64,000 nt of DNA from positions 36,848,657 through 36,912,656 of the forward strand of contig OX424562.1 of the NCBI GenBank assembly GCA_949152475.1. The letters are read 5' to 3'. Under the pieces are notes generated by a model, which was not told where the DNA came from, made no database searches, and worked only from the letters and a program-made list of their open reading frames with translations. This document shows positions 10,552 through 24,129 of the stretch, in pieces. The position numbers and the translations under genes are program-made. This DNA comes from Terebella lapidaria (Eukaryota > Annelida > Polychaeta > Terebellida > Terebellidae). How positions within the stretch are numbered: position 1 is the stretch's first letter; every line of letters starts with the position of its first letter.

Positions 10552-12459
10552 GTATCAACCTACCACTAACAACCCAACCAGATGTTGATGATGACAACAG
10601 GAAAAACTCTTCAATATTACAAACGACAAGATTTCTCTGATTATTTTTAAGCTTATAATATCAACGAAAAGGTGTGTATGTTTGCTCAGATCATTACTTG
10701 TAGAACTTGTACTCCTCTGTTGCTAATGCCCATGTAGACCTACGAGTATATCGCAGAGGCACACAATACCAATTTAAAAATTAGTACATTTACTCAATTT
10801 GACCTGATTATCAATTTGCGTGATTTTCAAATCGTTATTCATAGACCGGTAGGCCGTAGGTGCATAAATGCACTGCGTATAAGTCTCGTGAAAAATTCTT
10901 GTAGTATTACTAAACGCCTTGCATACAATCACTGTGGTGAGACTGGATGCACTAACGATCGTTAGTGCATCCCGCAATGGCGAACCCACTCGCGGTTCGT
11001 TTGAATTTTCTTCATTTTCGCGATAATTACGATTGTGATCGATACACACATACATCTGCTGATTCTTATGCGCACGAAACAACCGTTCGTTGCAAATACA
11101 TGGCGATTTATGTTGGTTTGAGCATGAAAAACTCGTCTGAAAAAAAGCCGAAAGATTCCCTAACGATTGTTTTTGTACATGGAAGATTCCATAACGAACA
11201 TGTGAAGATTCCCTAACGATCTTTTCTTTATTAATTCAAATCTACGTTATTTGAATGTTAAACGTGAAATAAAGTACCAATTGACATGTATTGAGATGAG
11301 GAGATGACGTGTATTGGCTACTTTTGTATATAAGCTGCTAATGTTCATCTTGTTCTGGGACGGAGCTATGGAGACTTGAATTTTGTTTTTATCATTGTTT
11401 TGTATGGCCGAAGGAATTTGTGAAATCTGTCCTGAAGGAAATACATGTATTCTATAATTTCTACTCTAGATTGAAATTAACGTTGATGTTGCATTCCCTT
11501 ATTATGATTTTGGTGCAAAAAGATTAAAATTGGCTTTTCCTCTGTGTTTTTGATGTATTTTTTACATAAACCGTTATTATCTGTCGCCGTAGCCACTACA
11601 AATGACATTGACAGTGGAACTAATCATCATTGCAGCTCTAATTCAGCTTGTAAGAGAGCGACTTGACATTGAATCCGGAGTCTCACACGGCATTCCATGG
11701 TGGAATAGGGTTGATACCAACGTTTCAGCAGTGGAAGAAATTGGCCAAGGACGTGAGTATCTGATTTTATATACACACACAGTTCAGAGCCCCGTTCAGA
11801 CCCCGTTATTTATGCTTTTTCTGACATTATGCATATGTTTGGTCGTTATATTCACGTTTTATCATTTGCTGGTCCGCTTTCTGCACGTTTCTGTACGCTA
11901 TTCTTCCTATTATTTGTCAGTTATGGGACAGTTCAACCCGTTGCGTTTGCGTTATTTATCTGTTTAGCGGTCATATCGACGGATAGCTACAGGATACCAG
12001 CAGACAAGCAGAGAAGGAAAGAATTAGTACAGGACAAAACGAATGGCTGGAGGACAGAGAACGTATGGCCATCGCATGACGTCTCCGTTTGGTGTTTGAC
12101 GAAATTTTTGTGCATTCACAAAACTTTCCAACGGACTTGACGGATTCGACCAGACATCAACTGATCAGGAACGCATTCAACGAATGCTAAAATGATTGAA
12201 ACCAGATATCGACGCACATCAACGGATCTCGTTTTTTTTTCTATCCTTTTCCCGTCCGTTCGTTCAATCCGTTAGTGTGTGACAGGGGCATTAGTTTTTT
12301 CAATATTATCGTTTTTATGATCATCATGATTACTCACTGTGGCTACACATGGGAGAAATCGTTGGAGCCAAAAACAATCTAACATGAAATTCATACTGTG
12401 ACGATAAATATTGGTATCATTACTGTGATAACTGCACTCAACAGAAATTACAAAAATTA
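10552..12459. other. Stretch with no convincing gene
   Basis: It contains a perfect 28-base palindrome at 10945-10972 and repeated gattccctaacgat words at 11153-11222. A weak open stretch at 11602-11751 is followed by a donor-like GTGAGT. The part at about 11770-12290 begins and ends with gccccg/ggggc-type words and may be a decayed miniature transposon. Confidence 0.4.
10945..10972. repeat. Perfect 28-base palindrome
   Basis: Reading outward from the centre (aacgatcgtt), all 14 base pairs match, with ggatgc/gcatcc at the ends. Confidence 0.9.
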
Positions 12460-12460
12460 G

Positions 12461-13858
12461 GCCAAGGGCCAAAGATAGGTTACCGGACAATGTTCAATAT
12501 TTTAGGTGTTAGCCAGGTCACTGGCTGAATTCAAGGTCAAGAGAATATTCAGCATATATAACATTAAGCATATATCATGTCCACAGTTGATTGCTCTGTA
12601 AGTTCAATAATCAGAGAGATATTAGCAATTTTATGCTGTAGCCTTGAAAATGAAGGGGCAAAGGTCAAATTCAAGGTCATCAAAATATTCAGTGTATATC
12701 ATTTTCTATATCATGTATATCATGTCCACAATTGATTCCCAAGCCATACAGTCAATAGAGGAGCAAGATATGAGCCAGTTTGTCCTTGGACCTTCGAAAT
12801 GAGGTCAGAGGTCAAATTCAAGGTCACGAGAATATTCAGCATATATCATTTCCTATATGTCCACAATTGATTCCTAAGCTGTAAAATCGATAATAAATGA
12901 GATATTAGCCATTTTGTCCTGTGACCTTGAAAATGAGGTCAAAGGTCAAATTCAAGGTCATGACAATAATCTGCATATATCATTTCCTATATAATTGATT
13001 GCTAAGCTGTAAAGTCGATAACAAGCGAGATATTAGCCATTTTGTCCTGTGACCTTGAAAATGAGGTCGAAGGTCAAATTCAAGGTCATCAGAATATTCA
13101 GCATATATCATTTCCTATATGTCCACAAATGATTCCTAAGCTGTAGAGTCGATAATAAGCGAGATATAAGCCATTTTGTGCTCTGACCTTGAAACTGAGG
13201 TCAGATGTCAAATTCAAGGTCACGAGAATATTCAGAATATATCATTTCCTATATGTCCACAATTGATTCCTAAGCTGTAGAGTCGATAATAAGCGAGATA
13301 TAAGCCATTTTGTGCTCTGACCTTGAAAGTGAGGTCAGAGGTCAAATTCAAGGTCACGAGAATATTCAGCATATATCATTTCCTATAGGTCCACAATTGA
13401 TTCCTAGTCTCTTATCTCAATATCAAGTGAGATATTAGGCATAATGTGTCCCATTATAAAGCATAGGAGAATTTAACATGGGAAAGTCCCATTTGAGCCG
13501 AGTTATTGAAGCGCAACGAAATTTATAGAAATCATAGGAGTACATATGAGGAGTGTTATTTATCAAAAAGAAAAAAAGTTACTGAACAGATTTTGAGAAA
13601 ATGGCCGCCAAAGTCCAAAATCTGGCATTTTTCGTCGAAAACGGCCGCCATTTTGAAAAAAATGCGAGAATCAAAAAACTAAAAAATACCTCCTTCTTCA
13701 ATTATTTTTAAGTATTTTTGTGCAAAATTTCAAAAAAATTCGCCTGTAAACAAAAAAGATAAAATGTGGACGACGACGACGACGACGACGGACGACGACG
13801 ACGGACGACGGACGCAACGCCATGCCAATAGGTTATCGGACCATAGGTCCGGTAACCT
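12461..13858. mobile_element. Non-coding element with AGGTCA-rich tandem array (copy 1)
   Basis: It starts with gccaagggccaaagataggttaccggac and ends ggaccataggtccggtaacct, so the ends carry a short inverted match (aggttaccggac / gtccggtaacct). The middle is a tandem array of roughly 133-bp units with the words gaccttgaaaatgaggtca and tcaaattcaaggtca. After the array come an aaaatggccgccaaag block and a (gacgac)n tract. No coding capacity was seen. It is probably a non-autonomous DNA transposon; the class is unknown. Confidence 0.6.
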
Positions 13859-16272
13859 AATGATGTTTGTAATTACCTGATTTGTACACGTCCAATTTCT
13901 AATGACTAGGTCGCATTGAAGTATTGTCTTTAAGCTATGAGTTACCAACTCAGGACACTTTTGTATATCATGTTCAATCAGTTGAACAGGGGTGAATGCA
14001 AACAAGATCTTTAATTTAGTTTATTTAAAGTTTTATAACCGTAAGCCAGATTCCAGTATCAAAGAGTGTTATTCCTGTATTGTGGGCCACCGTCTTGGCC
14101 GATGTGTACTGCTGGAGAGGGCAGAGCCTCTGATCGCTAACTCGCCAATGGTCAGTTATGGATCAGGAGCGCCATATAAATCTATATATCTCATTTTTGG
14201 CCGTTTCAAATATGAAAATGTATTTTTGTCAAAACTCAACGAATTAACGCATACAGAGCCAGCTTCTTGGCCGACCTAGGCTTTGTGACGGTAGATTCCT
14301 CGTCTCAGACTATGAGGATACTCAGTATTATGTATCTGAAGTTAAAGCAGATGATGCAAAGAAAACTGCTGGAAAGAATGATCAGGAAACTTCGTCATAT
14401 TAAATGAGTGGGCAAAACTGCTTGGCAACAAGGAATATGGCCAACGCACCTGAAACTGGTCCCGAGATAGAAGCCACTGGGAAAAGACCTTGCCAGCATC
14501 ATAGAGGGAGCCCTCGCGTTCAGCGCCAAGCAATGGAGCAGGGTTTGACAAACTTCTGCGATCTCAGGTGGATTCACGCCAGTTTTCACACGATCGTCAC
14601 CCAAGGACATTGCGTTTGCAGTAAGTATACTCGTCATCATGGTGATGGACAAGGACCGCTGATCCCGCCAAACACCAGTTTGTCAAATCTTGGGGTGAAC
14701 AATATCACTAGCATGACTGAGGATCTGAACCCATTAGTGTACCTTGCTGATAAGGATCCTGTCGTATATCGTAGTTTGTCCCGTCACCATGTCATGAGAC
14801 AGAAGAAGAAGGAATAAAGTTTAACAACACTTTGGGCTCAAGAACACAAGAACACCGAGGAACTACATGTTAGCTGCTATTGAAAAACCAGATGAGTCAG
14901 TACGACTTAGCATGATGCAACATGTCCACTATATTTTGCGTTCAATGATGAATGCGTTCAGAAAGTGATGAAAAAATTAAATATCATTGGATGTTATTGT
15001 ACCTGGGTTATAATGTTGTAAAATTGATCTAAAATCGGTCTCTCGATCAGTCGGAATGAAACCATATCAATATCACAAGTCAGGTGTCAAATTGAAATTT
15101 TCTCGTCACAAAGATGTAACATATCTTGTAGATACCAGGTTAATGATAGGAGCATCTAAAGCTTCATATATTTCCGCCGTTTGCCGCAGGCGAACGGTAG
15201 GTACATTATTTGGGCGACCACGTTGTAGCCCATTTAGATATTTTTTTTGTTTTGTTAAGGAAATTATTTTAACACAAGTAGACAATGTCGATATGATTTG
15301 TGGCTATTACTCAGAGAATTGAGTAATTCTATCGCTTGTAAAAAGTAGGGGGGTCATACCCACCAAGTCCTACTTGTGTACCTTGGTGTTAAGATTAATG
15401 AAATTGAAATTACTATTAGGTTGTCGTATGGTTATTGCAGAGTTATTGCAGGTACTACTCAACTTGGCTATCAAAACAGAAGACTTTCGTTTTGCAAGCG
15501 AAGTCTAGCAGGAAAACTGAATTCGTCATGTTATGTTATAAATTGTGGAAGAAGTGACCTACGCAATATAATTAATACAATTTTTCTACTCCGTAAGCCC
15601 AATCATAAGGTTTGTCTTACAAAGGATGTGAAGGAGCAAGAGAGAACAGAAGTTCCTAGTTGGTGATGTAGCAAACAAGTATCATCATGTCTCTTCTTGC
15701 AATAAGTCATTAGAAACGAAATATACCATCGCAAATCAAGAATTTATCAAATGATGCTTTACTATACAAATATTCGTGGAAAAATACACAACAATCGCAT
15801 TATATTGTTAACAGCAGTCAAAATAACATTCACTAAAGTCTATACAATAATGTATATATAACTGAAGAAAATGATCTGCTAACACAACCCTATACATGTT
15901 ATCTGTACACATTTTGTTGATATCACAAGATGCCAAATCTCTCGTTTATTATGCACACATAAATAAAATTGATGTAAGTGTATGATATTGCTTGGATCTT
16001 GGCCAATACAATGTACATGTACAACTATGCCCATTAGAAATTATAATTAGAAATTCACTGATCTTACTGTGATACCAATTACATGTAAAAATAATTAGCA
16101 CAGATATATGGAATAGATCTCGTTCCATTAAACCCAAATCTAATAGTTTACCTATCTAACTATTATCAAAGGCAAACTGTTTGTGTTGAAAGTAATGTCC
16201 TGTGTCACTGACACCAATTTTTTCAAAAAAAAATTCTTAAAACTTTAGGAATGGAATGCTATCACAGCAATA
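13859..16272. other. Stretch with no convincing gene
   Basis: Open frames here (for example around 14404-14817) show no family features and overlap others on both strands. The likely 3' flank of gene A occupies the right-hand part, including a minus-strand AATAAA at 15945-15950. Confidence 0.4.
15945..15950 (-). terminator. Candidate poly(A) signal, gene A
   Basis: AATAAA on the minus strand lies about 320 bases beyond the gene A stop codon. I did not see a closer canonical hexamer. Confidence 0.4.
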
Positions 16273-16443
16273 CTACGTTAAAGTACTTTCTTCAGCAGCA
16301 CCAGGGCTACTTCTGTCGTTTTGTTCATTTGGAATGGTAACGGAGTATGGGTCTATTTTCTGTGGAATGTGCCATGTCGGTAGTGTTTCTTCACTTTCAG
16401 CATCTTGTGAAGGTAGCTTGGGAGCCCTTCTCCATCTCACAAT
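16273..16443 (-). CDS. Gene A, exon 3 (terminal tail)
   Basis: The exon starts after ttgctcag in phase 0 and gives 56 residues then TAG: IVRWRRAPKLPSQDAESEET ... AAEESTLT. It is acidic and low in complexity apart from the first basic residues. It fits the phase-0 donor AAG|GTAGAG at 16626. If that donor is not used, exon 2 reads on for another 20 residues to its own stop. Confidence 0.6.
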   Translation of the reverse strand: MVRWRRAPKLPSQDAESEETLPTWHIPQKIDPYSVTIPNEQNDRSSPGAAEESTLT

Positions 16444-16625
16444 CTGAGCAATTCAAATAACATAAAGACATTTTTTACTGAATTTTGCAGATTTGTTTGT
16501 TTTGTTGACTTATTCTTAACTCGCTTTCCGATTATTGTTGTTAATATTTCAAGAATTATTCATTTCATAGTCGAATATTTTGCTTTGGTATATTGCGGCT
16601 GGATATTGTTAGCGGGCATCTCTAC

Positions 16626-16751
16626 CTTTGATGCATGGACATGAACACTGCGCTGGTGTCTCTGTAGGTTGTATGCCCTCTTACTCGTGTATGAACAGAG
16701 GTCGCAAAAATATACTCGAACTGATCCCCTTTTTTTGCGCAGGTCCAGTAC
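16626..16751 (-). CDS. Gene A, exon 2 (single C2H2 finger)
   Basis: The exon opens after ctcgttccag and is 42 codons long, phase 0 at both ends. It encodes one C2H2 finger, C-x2-C-x12-H-x4-H (YFCDLCSYTS ... LQRHQRSVH), preceded by a basic stretch (DLRKKRG). The finger type resembles those with a YTS/Y-x-L-x-RH core. It is the only zinc finger found behind gene A's first exon. Confidence 0.75.
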
Positions 16752-19175
16752 CTGGAACGAGACAGATGTTTCAAGAGTGGTGTTATAATTTTGTTTTCGA
16801 TCGATAGCATTCAGTTTGTTAGCATGTTCAATTAGTGTTAGAACTTTGTGAAATTTGAACATTTTATCTATGCAGTGCAGCTACAGAAGTATGAGAAGAA
16901 ATTGCTGGAGCTTCATGTTTATCTTGATCAGGCACCAAGTGATATAAACAAAATGTGGCAGTCAACTATATATATTGAATGAATGTGCACTGGCCATAAT
17001 ACACATAACTTGCCAGAAGTACAGATAACCGAGTCATAGACAATTTCAATGACGGCTCATGTTTATGCCACTGCCCTGAGTGAGGAAACGAAACTGTAGA
17101 TTTTACCAAATAACAAACCTTACTGTGACCCTCTTGATAGTGAATTATCGAACTAGGAAGGTATAGACAACTCTAACGAAAATAGCAGCTCAGAGATTTG
17201 AAACACAACTCAACAAACTGATAAACAGTTCGTTTTGAATGGGAAATCATGAGATCCACAGAGTCAACGAATATATGCTCTCATAATTTCAAGCCTGTTC
17301 ACCATTGGGTCTACTAAACTGTCATATTTGGGCATTTGAGCAATGCTACAAACTGGAAACAAGTGTGTCACATGCAACATCAGAGTAAAAATGAATAAAA
17401 ATTTGCGCAACTCATTCCAAGTGATTGTCTTCAACAGTTTGATAATTTACTGAAACAAGGGGGGTTTCAGTTTCATCCATTGTCATTTTTTATTACCATC
17501 ATGCAACCTTTATACAATCGAGTAATCCCGTGTACACAGAAAATTAATCACAGTCATGATAGTGAAAAGTTGCAGTACAATATACTGCAAAATAATATAT
17601 CTTGATATACTAGCATCTACGTATCTTTTTATGGAGGTCAAATTAACTTGATTGAAATTAGACATGTATTATAATACTGTGAATCAGTTTCCAAATGTGT
17701 GAGAGTGCATGCATAAGTATCTGGAAGTCTATGGCCCCTAAAAATTACAGGAAGGTCAAACAAACACAAAACAGTTTTATTTATTCACTAGTATGAAATA
17801 TATTCAAGTACTTATATGGACTTTCTCCCTGTAATTCTTATGGGCTTTTGTTTTCATTGTCATCAGAGGCATCTATGTCATCTTTCCGGTCTGACCAGAG
17901 GCAGAACAATAGCAAGAGAAGCAACTGCTGATCATTACAAGAATTTTAATCATCAAGAGGATAGCATGTATTTAGAAATTTTACGTCAGACTAAAAATTT
18001 GAAAGGAATTTTTAAGCAGTCTGGTCAAACTGGAGGTATATAGTATATTTGTATTGTATGAAATTGTTTGTTTATGAACAGTTGCAAATCCTCGCACAAC
18101 TGCGGTGACAACATGAACACACATGAAAATTTCCACGACAAATTTTGAAATATATAACGAAAATTTGAAGCAAGTAATCATCTGTTATTTCAAAAAGTTT
18201 TTCACTGCATATGTTTGTGGATTTACAACAATTGCAATACATCAACTGCATCATGAATATTATTTTTATGTACATTTTTGGTACATACAGTATTTTGTGA
18301 GACATACACAGATGTATCCACCATGTTGTCATGGTTGGTATTGATTGCTGTAGGGTTATTTTGCAAATGCATCATGGGTACCGGTAAGCAGTATTACATG
18401 TATCTAAATGAACTCAAGAATGATACAGTTCCATGTTCAGTTGTTAACTCATTTGGGCTGGCATACGAACAAGATGAACAAAATCCATAGCAGTATTGCC
18501 TTGATATACAGACACAATTTACTGCTTAAAATCCTCAAGCACATGGAACCAGTGATTATGATCGTCTAAGTTTATGGATTTACAACTAGAGCAATGTGGA
18601 AATAATTTTCCTGGTGCTTGTCAAATGACTCAAGTATATTCCTAAATTCATTCATTCCTATCCTAAATTCACATCTCTATTGATGTCAAACCGCTGTTGT
18701 CAACACTGAAAACATTATCCTTGTGATTCAAAAGTTAACAATATTTACTAATTCATATTACTGCTACATCCACAGAATCTCTGTGGGCCGTAAGTCGGAT
18801 AAGGGCCATAATAGACTTAACTAATGAAACTGATGTTAGCTTATTCCGTATTATATCAATCTGTTGTTTCTGTTCTCACAAAACCATCAACTCTATACTT
18901 TCGCACATATATAGTGCCATTTGTGTTCAAATTATAGCCAATTGGAATGGTCACAGACCTCTAGCCTCATATTTCACAATAATGTAATCAACTTTATGAA
19001 TATTCAATCTTTCTGGAAAACAATAGATGTCTGGACAATTCTTGACATGCCACGTCGAGGTATCACAAGAAGTGTTGCCAATCGGCCACTTTAGCTGCTA
19101 TGACGATCGCAAATCCATTCAGTATCCTCCTAACTTTGTTAAATTGTTATGCCATTATTAGAAAGTATCACCCAC
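16752..19175 (-). other. Gene A intron 1
   Basis: It carries no further zinc-finger exon that I can see. It holds a diverged end-copy of the 131-bp repeat family at about 18810-19015. A very short acidic open piece after a tctggtcag acceptor near 17912 (KDDIDASDDNENKSP then stop) is not in phase with gene A's donor. Confidence 0.5.
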
Positions 19176-19889
19176 CTGTTGTGGTCCCTGTCCTTGTGAG
19201 GTATCTGCACCTAGAGCTGATGGTTCGCGTCCTCTCAATGGAAATTGACCAGGTGAAGCGACACTTGGGTCACTACCATATGACAAGTCACCAGGGAATG
19301 GCCAGGCACCAGTGTTACCGGATGATTGTGCTTGGGACATGTCAAAATTCTGACTATGTGAGGAACCAGCCTCCGCCAGGTCTCCAAAGAAAGGTTGCAG
19401 ATTTCCGGGACTGTTTGAGGTATTGTCATGAGCACTGTTGTCCCAATTGTCTAGTTCTTCCTTGATCATAACCAAGTCATCACTCTCCTCTTCATCTGAC
19501 TGTGGTTCCTTTTTGGACAAACTTTCGTTCTGTTGAGCTCCCTCAGCAAATGCACTGAAGGTTTCACTTTCCTCACCATCTGTTGAAACGTCAACGCTTG
19601 AAGCATCTTTCGCCTGTTTGACACGATGACGTTTTCGACGTTTCCTAGGAATACCGCTGGTTTTCGCAGAATCCTCATGTTGGTGTTCTTGCGTGTCTGG
19701 CGCCTTGTACGATTCAGACTTGACTATTTCATTAATTGAAACAAGGAATACTTCATCTTCGTCTAGAGTGACTCCTATAACTGCGTCCACAGCAAAATTT
19801 TGTTTAAATTCCAGTCCATTCCTACACAGAAGTGTGATTGTGTCCTTGAGAAGAGTCTTAACACGTTCCTGGTCTGGCTTCAGCACCAT
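19176..19889 (-). CDS. Gene A, first coding exon: shared N-terminal domain
   Basis: This 238-codon exon encodes the N-terminus of a nuclear, probably DNA-binding protein. Residues 1-58 are the shared domain (ERVKTLLKDTITLLCRNGLE, then VDAVIGVTLDEDEVFLVSIN). Residues 82-91 are basic (RKRRKRHRV) and could direct nuclear import. Residues 140-150 are the acidic VMIKEELDNWD motif with a psi-K-x-E SUMO-type consensus. The end is rich in Gly, Ser and Pro and closes GQGPQQ at donor CAG|GTGGGT, phase 0. The start is the ATG 8 bases after a ctggacag acceptor, so a non-coding 5' exon must lie upstream. Paralogs begin at 43198 and 57587. I know no name for the domain; its place matches that of BTB domains in lola-type genes. 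Confidence 0.85.
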
Positions 19890-22800
19890 TTTTCAATCTG
19901 TCCAGAAAAATAATAATAATTGTTTGTGCATATACATGGCATAATACAGGAGTTATTATACTGTATACTAGTATACCCAGTAATAAAACCTGAGTTTTGA
20001 TACATGCATGATGTCTTGCTCATAACCCAGGATACCAGTTATTCCCCACAACAGGTGGTCTTACACCAAATATTTACTTCTAAAGTAGTTTCGCATATGT
20101 CACTAATTGGTCTTAAGTCTTGTCTATTGATGAGGTCTTCCAGTTGGTCCGTCTGTCTGTGATTGTCAAGCAGAAACCTTGTGTAGTTTGTTGATGATAG
20201 GTCCAGTCCAAATTTGTACCAGCAGTTTGTTTTCCACAAAACGAGTTTCTGAGCTCTGATAATATTGAGCTGGCGAAGTTTGGGATGCGGCAAAATTAGG
20301 ACGGATGGCTCGTAGCTCGCAAACTGTGCAAGCAAAAGCTAAGGTTTGGAATTATGCCGCTTCATATATCCAAGTCTGTAAACAATGAAGTACGAAAGCC
20401 AAGAGTTGTACCGTGTACCGGGAGTCCCCGTTTTAATAAGCCCCGGGCGTATTTACGGAAAATGTCCCATTTGAAGTAAAAAAGCTGTTGAAAAAAATAC
20501 TCCCATGGGCATAATTTCAGAATAATGTTTTAAATAAGGTTTTGAACAGCGATTATTGGTAGGATTTTAATGTGACGATTATTTGTGTGACGTCATGGGT
20601 GTATACGGGTTATGGCCGCAGCCGGGCTGTGGCCGCAGATATATATCGGAATTGGGTTGGACCCGTTCATGGGTCAGTGACTTTTTGTAGGCGTGATTTT
20701 ACTGTTTGTTGTTCCAACAGGTCAATTGACACGGACATGTCGGCGTGATCACTGGACCAATCAACCGAGACATAAACTTTGATAGAAATAACGTGATTAA
20801 TTTCACATTTCGTGAATACCGACGCAAGAAGTATGCCCAAAATAGCCTCGAGTTTTTATTTGCATAACCATAAGACGTGATTAATTTCATTTTCGCAAAT
20901 ATGAAGTATGCCCAAGATAGCTTCAAAGATTTTATTTTCATAGCCGGACAATATAGCAAAAGCGTATTTCTGCAGAAATACCATTTTCCGTATTTTTGCA
21001 GAAATACGAGATATTGTATTCACAATACAGAAATACATGAAACTGTATTCCTGATGTCCATACAAAATACACAATATCGTATTTGTAAACTCTGAAACCT
21101 GTAAATTCTTTTAACTTTATTACACATTGTCAACACATAGTTGGGCGATTTCTATGAAAAAATATAATGCAAATATCCATTTATTTCAGCACACATTTAT
21201 CGAGTTTCCATTGATATCGAGTATCAATGGAATTGATTTATCGAGTCGCCATATGCCATTGTGCGCATGCGCAGGTCAGAGGTCAGCTAAATATTTGCAT
21301 ACTAGGTCGAGGTCACATTAGCTGCCCATGCGCACAAACATGCGCAGATAATGAGACCTCGACCTAGTATGCTAATATTTAGTTGACCTCTGACATGCGT
21401 ATGCAGAACAGCCCAGAATATGGCGGCAGATGTCAACAAAAAACTTCACGAAATACATGTGGAAATAAATAGTGAGGTTGTTTGGAATTTTCGGTAGAAA
21501 TTGCCCAACTAAGACTGCAACGATGTCGCTGCACGCTAGCTGGAACAGACTAGCACTATTCACGGGCAGAGCCCTATACAACCACAGGCTAAAATGTTTC
21601 AATCTAAGGTTTGGCGCCAAAAGTCCCAAAAGAGAATATTTCCCGGATTATGACATCACACCCATCATCAGCTGATTGCATGATGCTCCCTGATTGGCTA
21701 AATTGAGTGGCAGCTTTGTAGCATGACAAAACTGCACCATGATGACAATGTAAACAAACAGCTGTCAAGTGACAAAGTATGGAATAAACCTAAAATTGAG
21801 GGACATAAATCGTTGGAAACAACTGATAGGGGAAGAAAATGATACTCAGTGTGTATTTCATGCATTCAGAACATGTTTTGTTCTGAAACAAGCTCACAAA
21901 TCCTGACCCACTGTGACAGGGTGTCAGGCGAAAACCGTTGTCGGCTCAGGAAGGGACTAACACTTAACTCTGTTATTGGGCTGAACTAGGAACAGACCGC
22001 ACAGTTTTTTGGAATGCACTGCACGATAATTATGCCTCAAATACTTCGATCGAGATTTTCAATTTTCCCGGCCAGGCGCAAGCCATTGGCTCGGCACAGC
22101 GATGTATACAATACAGCGCTGTACACAGTAAGTCAATTCGTTGCTTTCAGGCCGTGGGGCTAGACCAGACTGGTACCCGGGTTGGAAATTTTCGACTCGT
22201 CCGGTTTATCTTGGCACACGTCTCTTTATCTAGGCCTCGCCTCATGGGACAATGTATTCGAGAGTGTCAAAAGATGCTGTTTGACACGCCCCGACTTGTC
22301 GGAACACGTTTGGGTCCACGTCCAATCCGAATTTTGTCCTGCGCCAAACATTCATCAACAATTCACGATTATTAATCTCTGGATCTCACCATTTAATACG
22401 TTCTAATTTCGATATCACGAACTGGTTAACATACTATGAACATTGAGGTTTACCTTAACCGTAAAATTCTACCAGAAAAGTATGCATAACGCGCACAAAT
22501 TGCTCGATCCACTTTGCTTGTGAGGAATATTCTAAAACATGGCGGCGAATGCAACACAACTAAATTGCGTCTAAATACGTAAGTTTGAAACAGTTACTGC
22601 GGAAAATCGAAACGCAAAGCATAGCTTTTCTGACTACGGTGGGTCGAATATGACAACTGTTTGTAATGTGACAACTGTTTGCTACAGTGCTGTACCATGA
22701 TAGTGGCAATCAAACCAAGGAAATTTGTGACTCAGGTAACCTCGGAGAAAGGTTCCCTCGGAGGGGGAACATGGCAGGTCAACCATGGAAAAAAAAGCAA

Positions 22801-24129
22801 TGGAAAAATGGCCGTCAACACTAGAAAGGCCATGTGATGATATTTAGGCCCTATTAACAATGAAAAATTACATGGTCGCTCTATCCATTTCCTTACAAGA
22901 AATATGTTTTCGGAGATTGCTCTTGGAATAGCTTCTTGGGCCATATAATTGTTCCTTCAGAGAGGTTGATGGTCTATTAAACCCAGGTATAATAAAATAA
23001 ATGGTTTTCCCGACAAACTATTTATTTTATTATACCGAAAGTCACTGATTTTATTGTGACGTTATACACATTATCCCAAAATTTACGTAATATGTCGTTG
23101 GTAAAGTCGGCAATCTTCGGAAGTCTTCGACCGAAGCAGTAAACAATTTTGGCAATGTTTCATGGCAGGACAATGTTCCCCGCTAATATGGACGTTGATC
23201 ATTACGTTTGACGTGGAACATGCGTTTTGTTTCACGGCTGATTAACAAATCGGCGGCGAGGATTCTAACATGAGATACACTAAATCTCAATGATCAGTGA
23301 TGTAATCCGCTGAGTGGTATGCCTGGGGCCTCTCCCATGAATAATAAATGTACAAATCAAGAAATACAGAAGAGCAAACGAGTTTTTATATCACCTTTCA
23401 GGACTCACCTCAATCACAGACAGTCATTGTACAGCCGAAACCATGTTATTTATTTATACCTGATATCAAACGATCAAGCCCCTTCCTACTCGTCAATTTT
23501 TTTGGTTCCTGTTCACGTTAACGTCAATATTAATTTCAGCATATGCTCTACTCATGTCTTTAATTAGTTGTTCCACATTTCAATTTTTCAGTTAGGGAAT
23601 AATGTCTCATAGACTGCCCTTTGGATACAGTCTTCAGAGGAGTCAAATATGTATGTAAATTAGTATTGTATTTATATAACTATCATTTTGGGGGTATTGT
23701 TGTACAATGTAATTTTTTATGTCAGTCGTTTTACGTTTTTCTTCTACTTTTTACATTCATTCGTGTACATTCACCTCTTGCTGGAAGTTTCCGATCATTG
23801 TTTTCTCTTTTATACATGTGGGACCACTGTGGAATGAGGTCTTTTGACTCTTTGTGCTATCACAGGTGAAACTTCATGTAATAGTCATCATAATTTCATA
23901 TCGTACATTGTGTGTGTAGCCGTGTGTACATATATTCACGTATATATACATCTTCACATGTACATACTCATTTTATTTTCATTCCATAATTAACATGTTT
24001 TACTAATTCTACAGTTCACAGATGCCAAGTCCTTTAGTTTTTCCCGCCAATATTACTTCATTTCTTGCTTATTGCTGCCTGGTATAAAAACAATTTGGTG
24101 CCATGTTCATCGTCTTTTGCTCTAAACAA
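19890..24129. other. Region upstream of gene A, no supported gene
   Basis: It should contain gene A's 5' non-coding exon and promoter, which I cannot place. Two ATGGCGGC starts are visible (21421 and 22540) but give short frames. A 51-codon frame from 21523 (MSLHASWNRLALFTG ... DYDITPIIS) has an arginine-rich start like a mitochondrial leader, without other support. Foldback sequence lies at 21263-21404 and a 45-base AT hairpin at 22988-23034. A block at 20261-20310 recurs inverted near 43270-43325. Confidence 0.4.
21263..21404. repeat. Foldback element with AGGTCA half-sites
   Basis: Arms of about 47 bases (aggtcagaggtcagctaaat ... gaggtcacatta and its inverted partner) surround a spacer containing catgcgcacaaacatgcg. 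Each arm holds two to three AGGTCA/TGACCT words, one pair spaced as AGGTCAGAGGTCA. Confidence 0.75.

Noticed and set aside
11602-11967. Possible exon with a GTGAGT donor
   Set aside because: No domain, no acceptor or partner exon; transposon-like words lie around it.
14404-14817. 137-codon plus-strand frame
   Set aside because: Overlapped by equally long frames on the other strand, and no family features.
17834-17912. Short acidic terminal exon for gene A
   Set aside because: It is out of phase with the gene A donor, and in phase it gives only a few residues.
20261-20310. Conserved promoter shared by genes A and B (match near 43270-43325)
   Set aside because: The block cgagccatccgtcctaa lies on opposite strands relative to the two genes, so it is more likely a dispersed repeat.
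21421-21675. ATGGCGGC start and a 51-codon frame with a mitochondrial-leader look
   Set aside because: Too short, with no matching exon or signal downstream; mentioned only in the region note.
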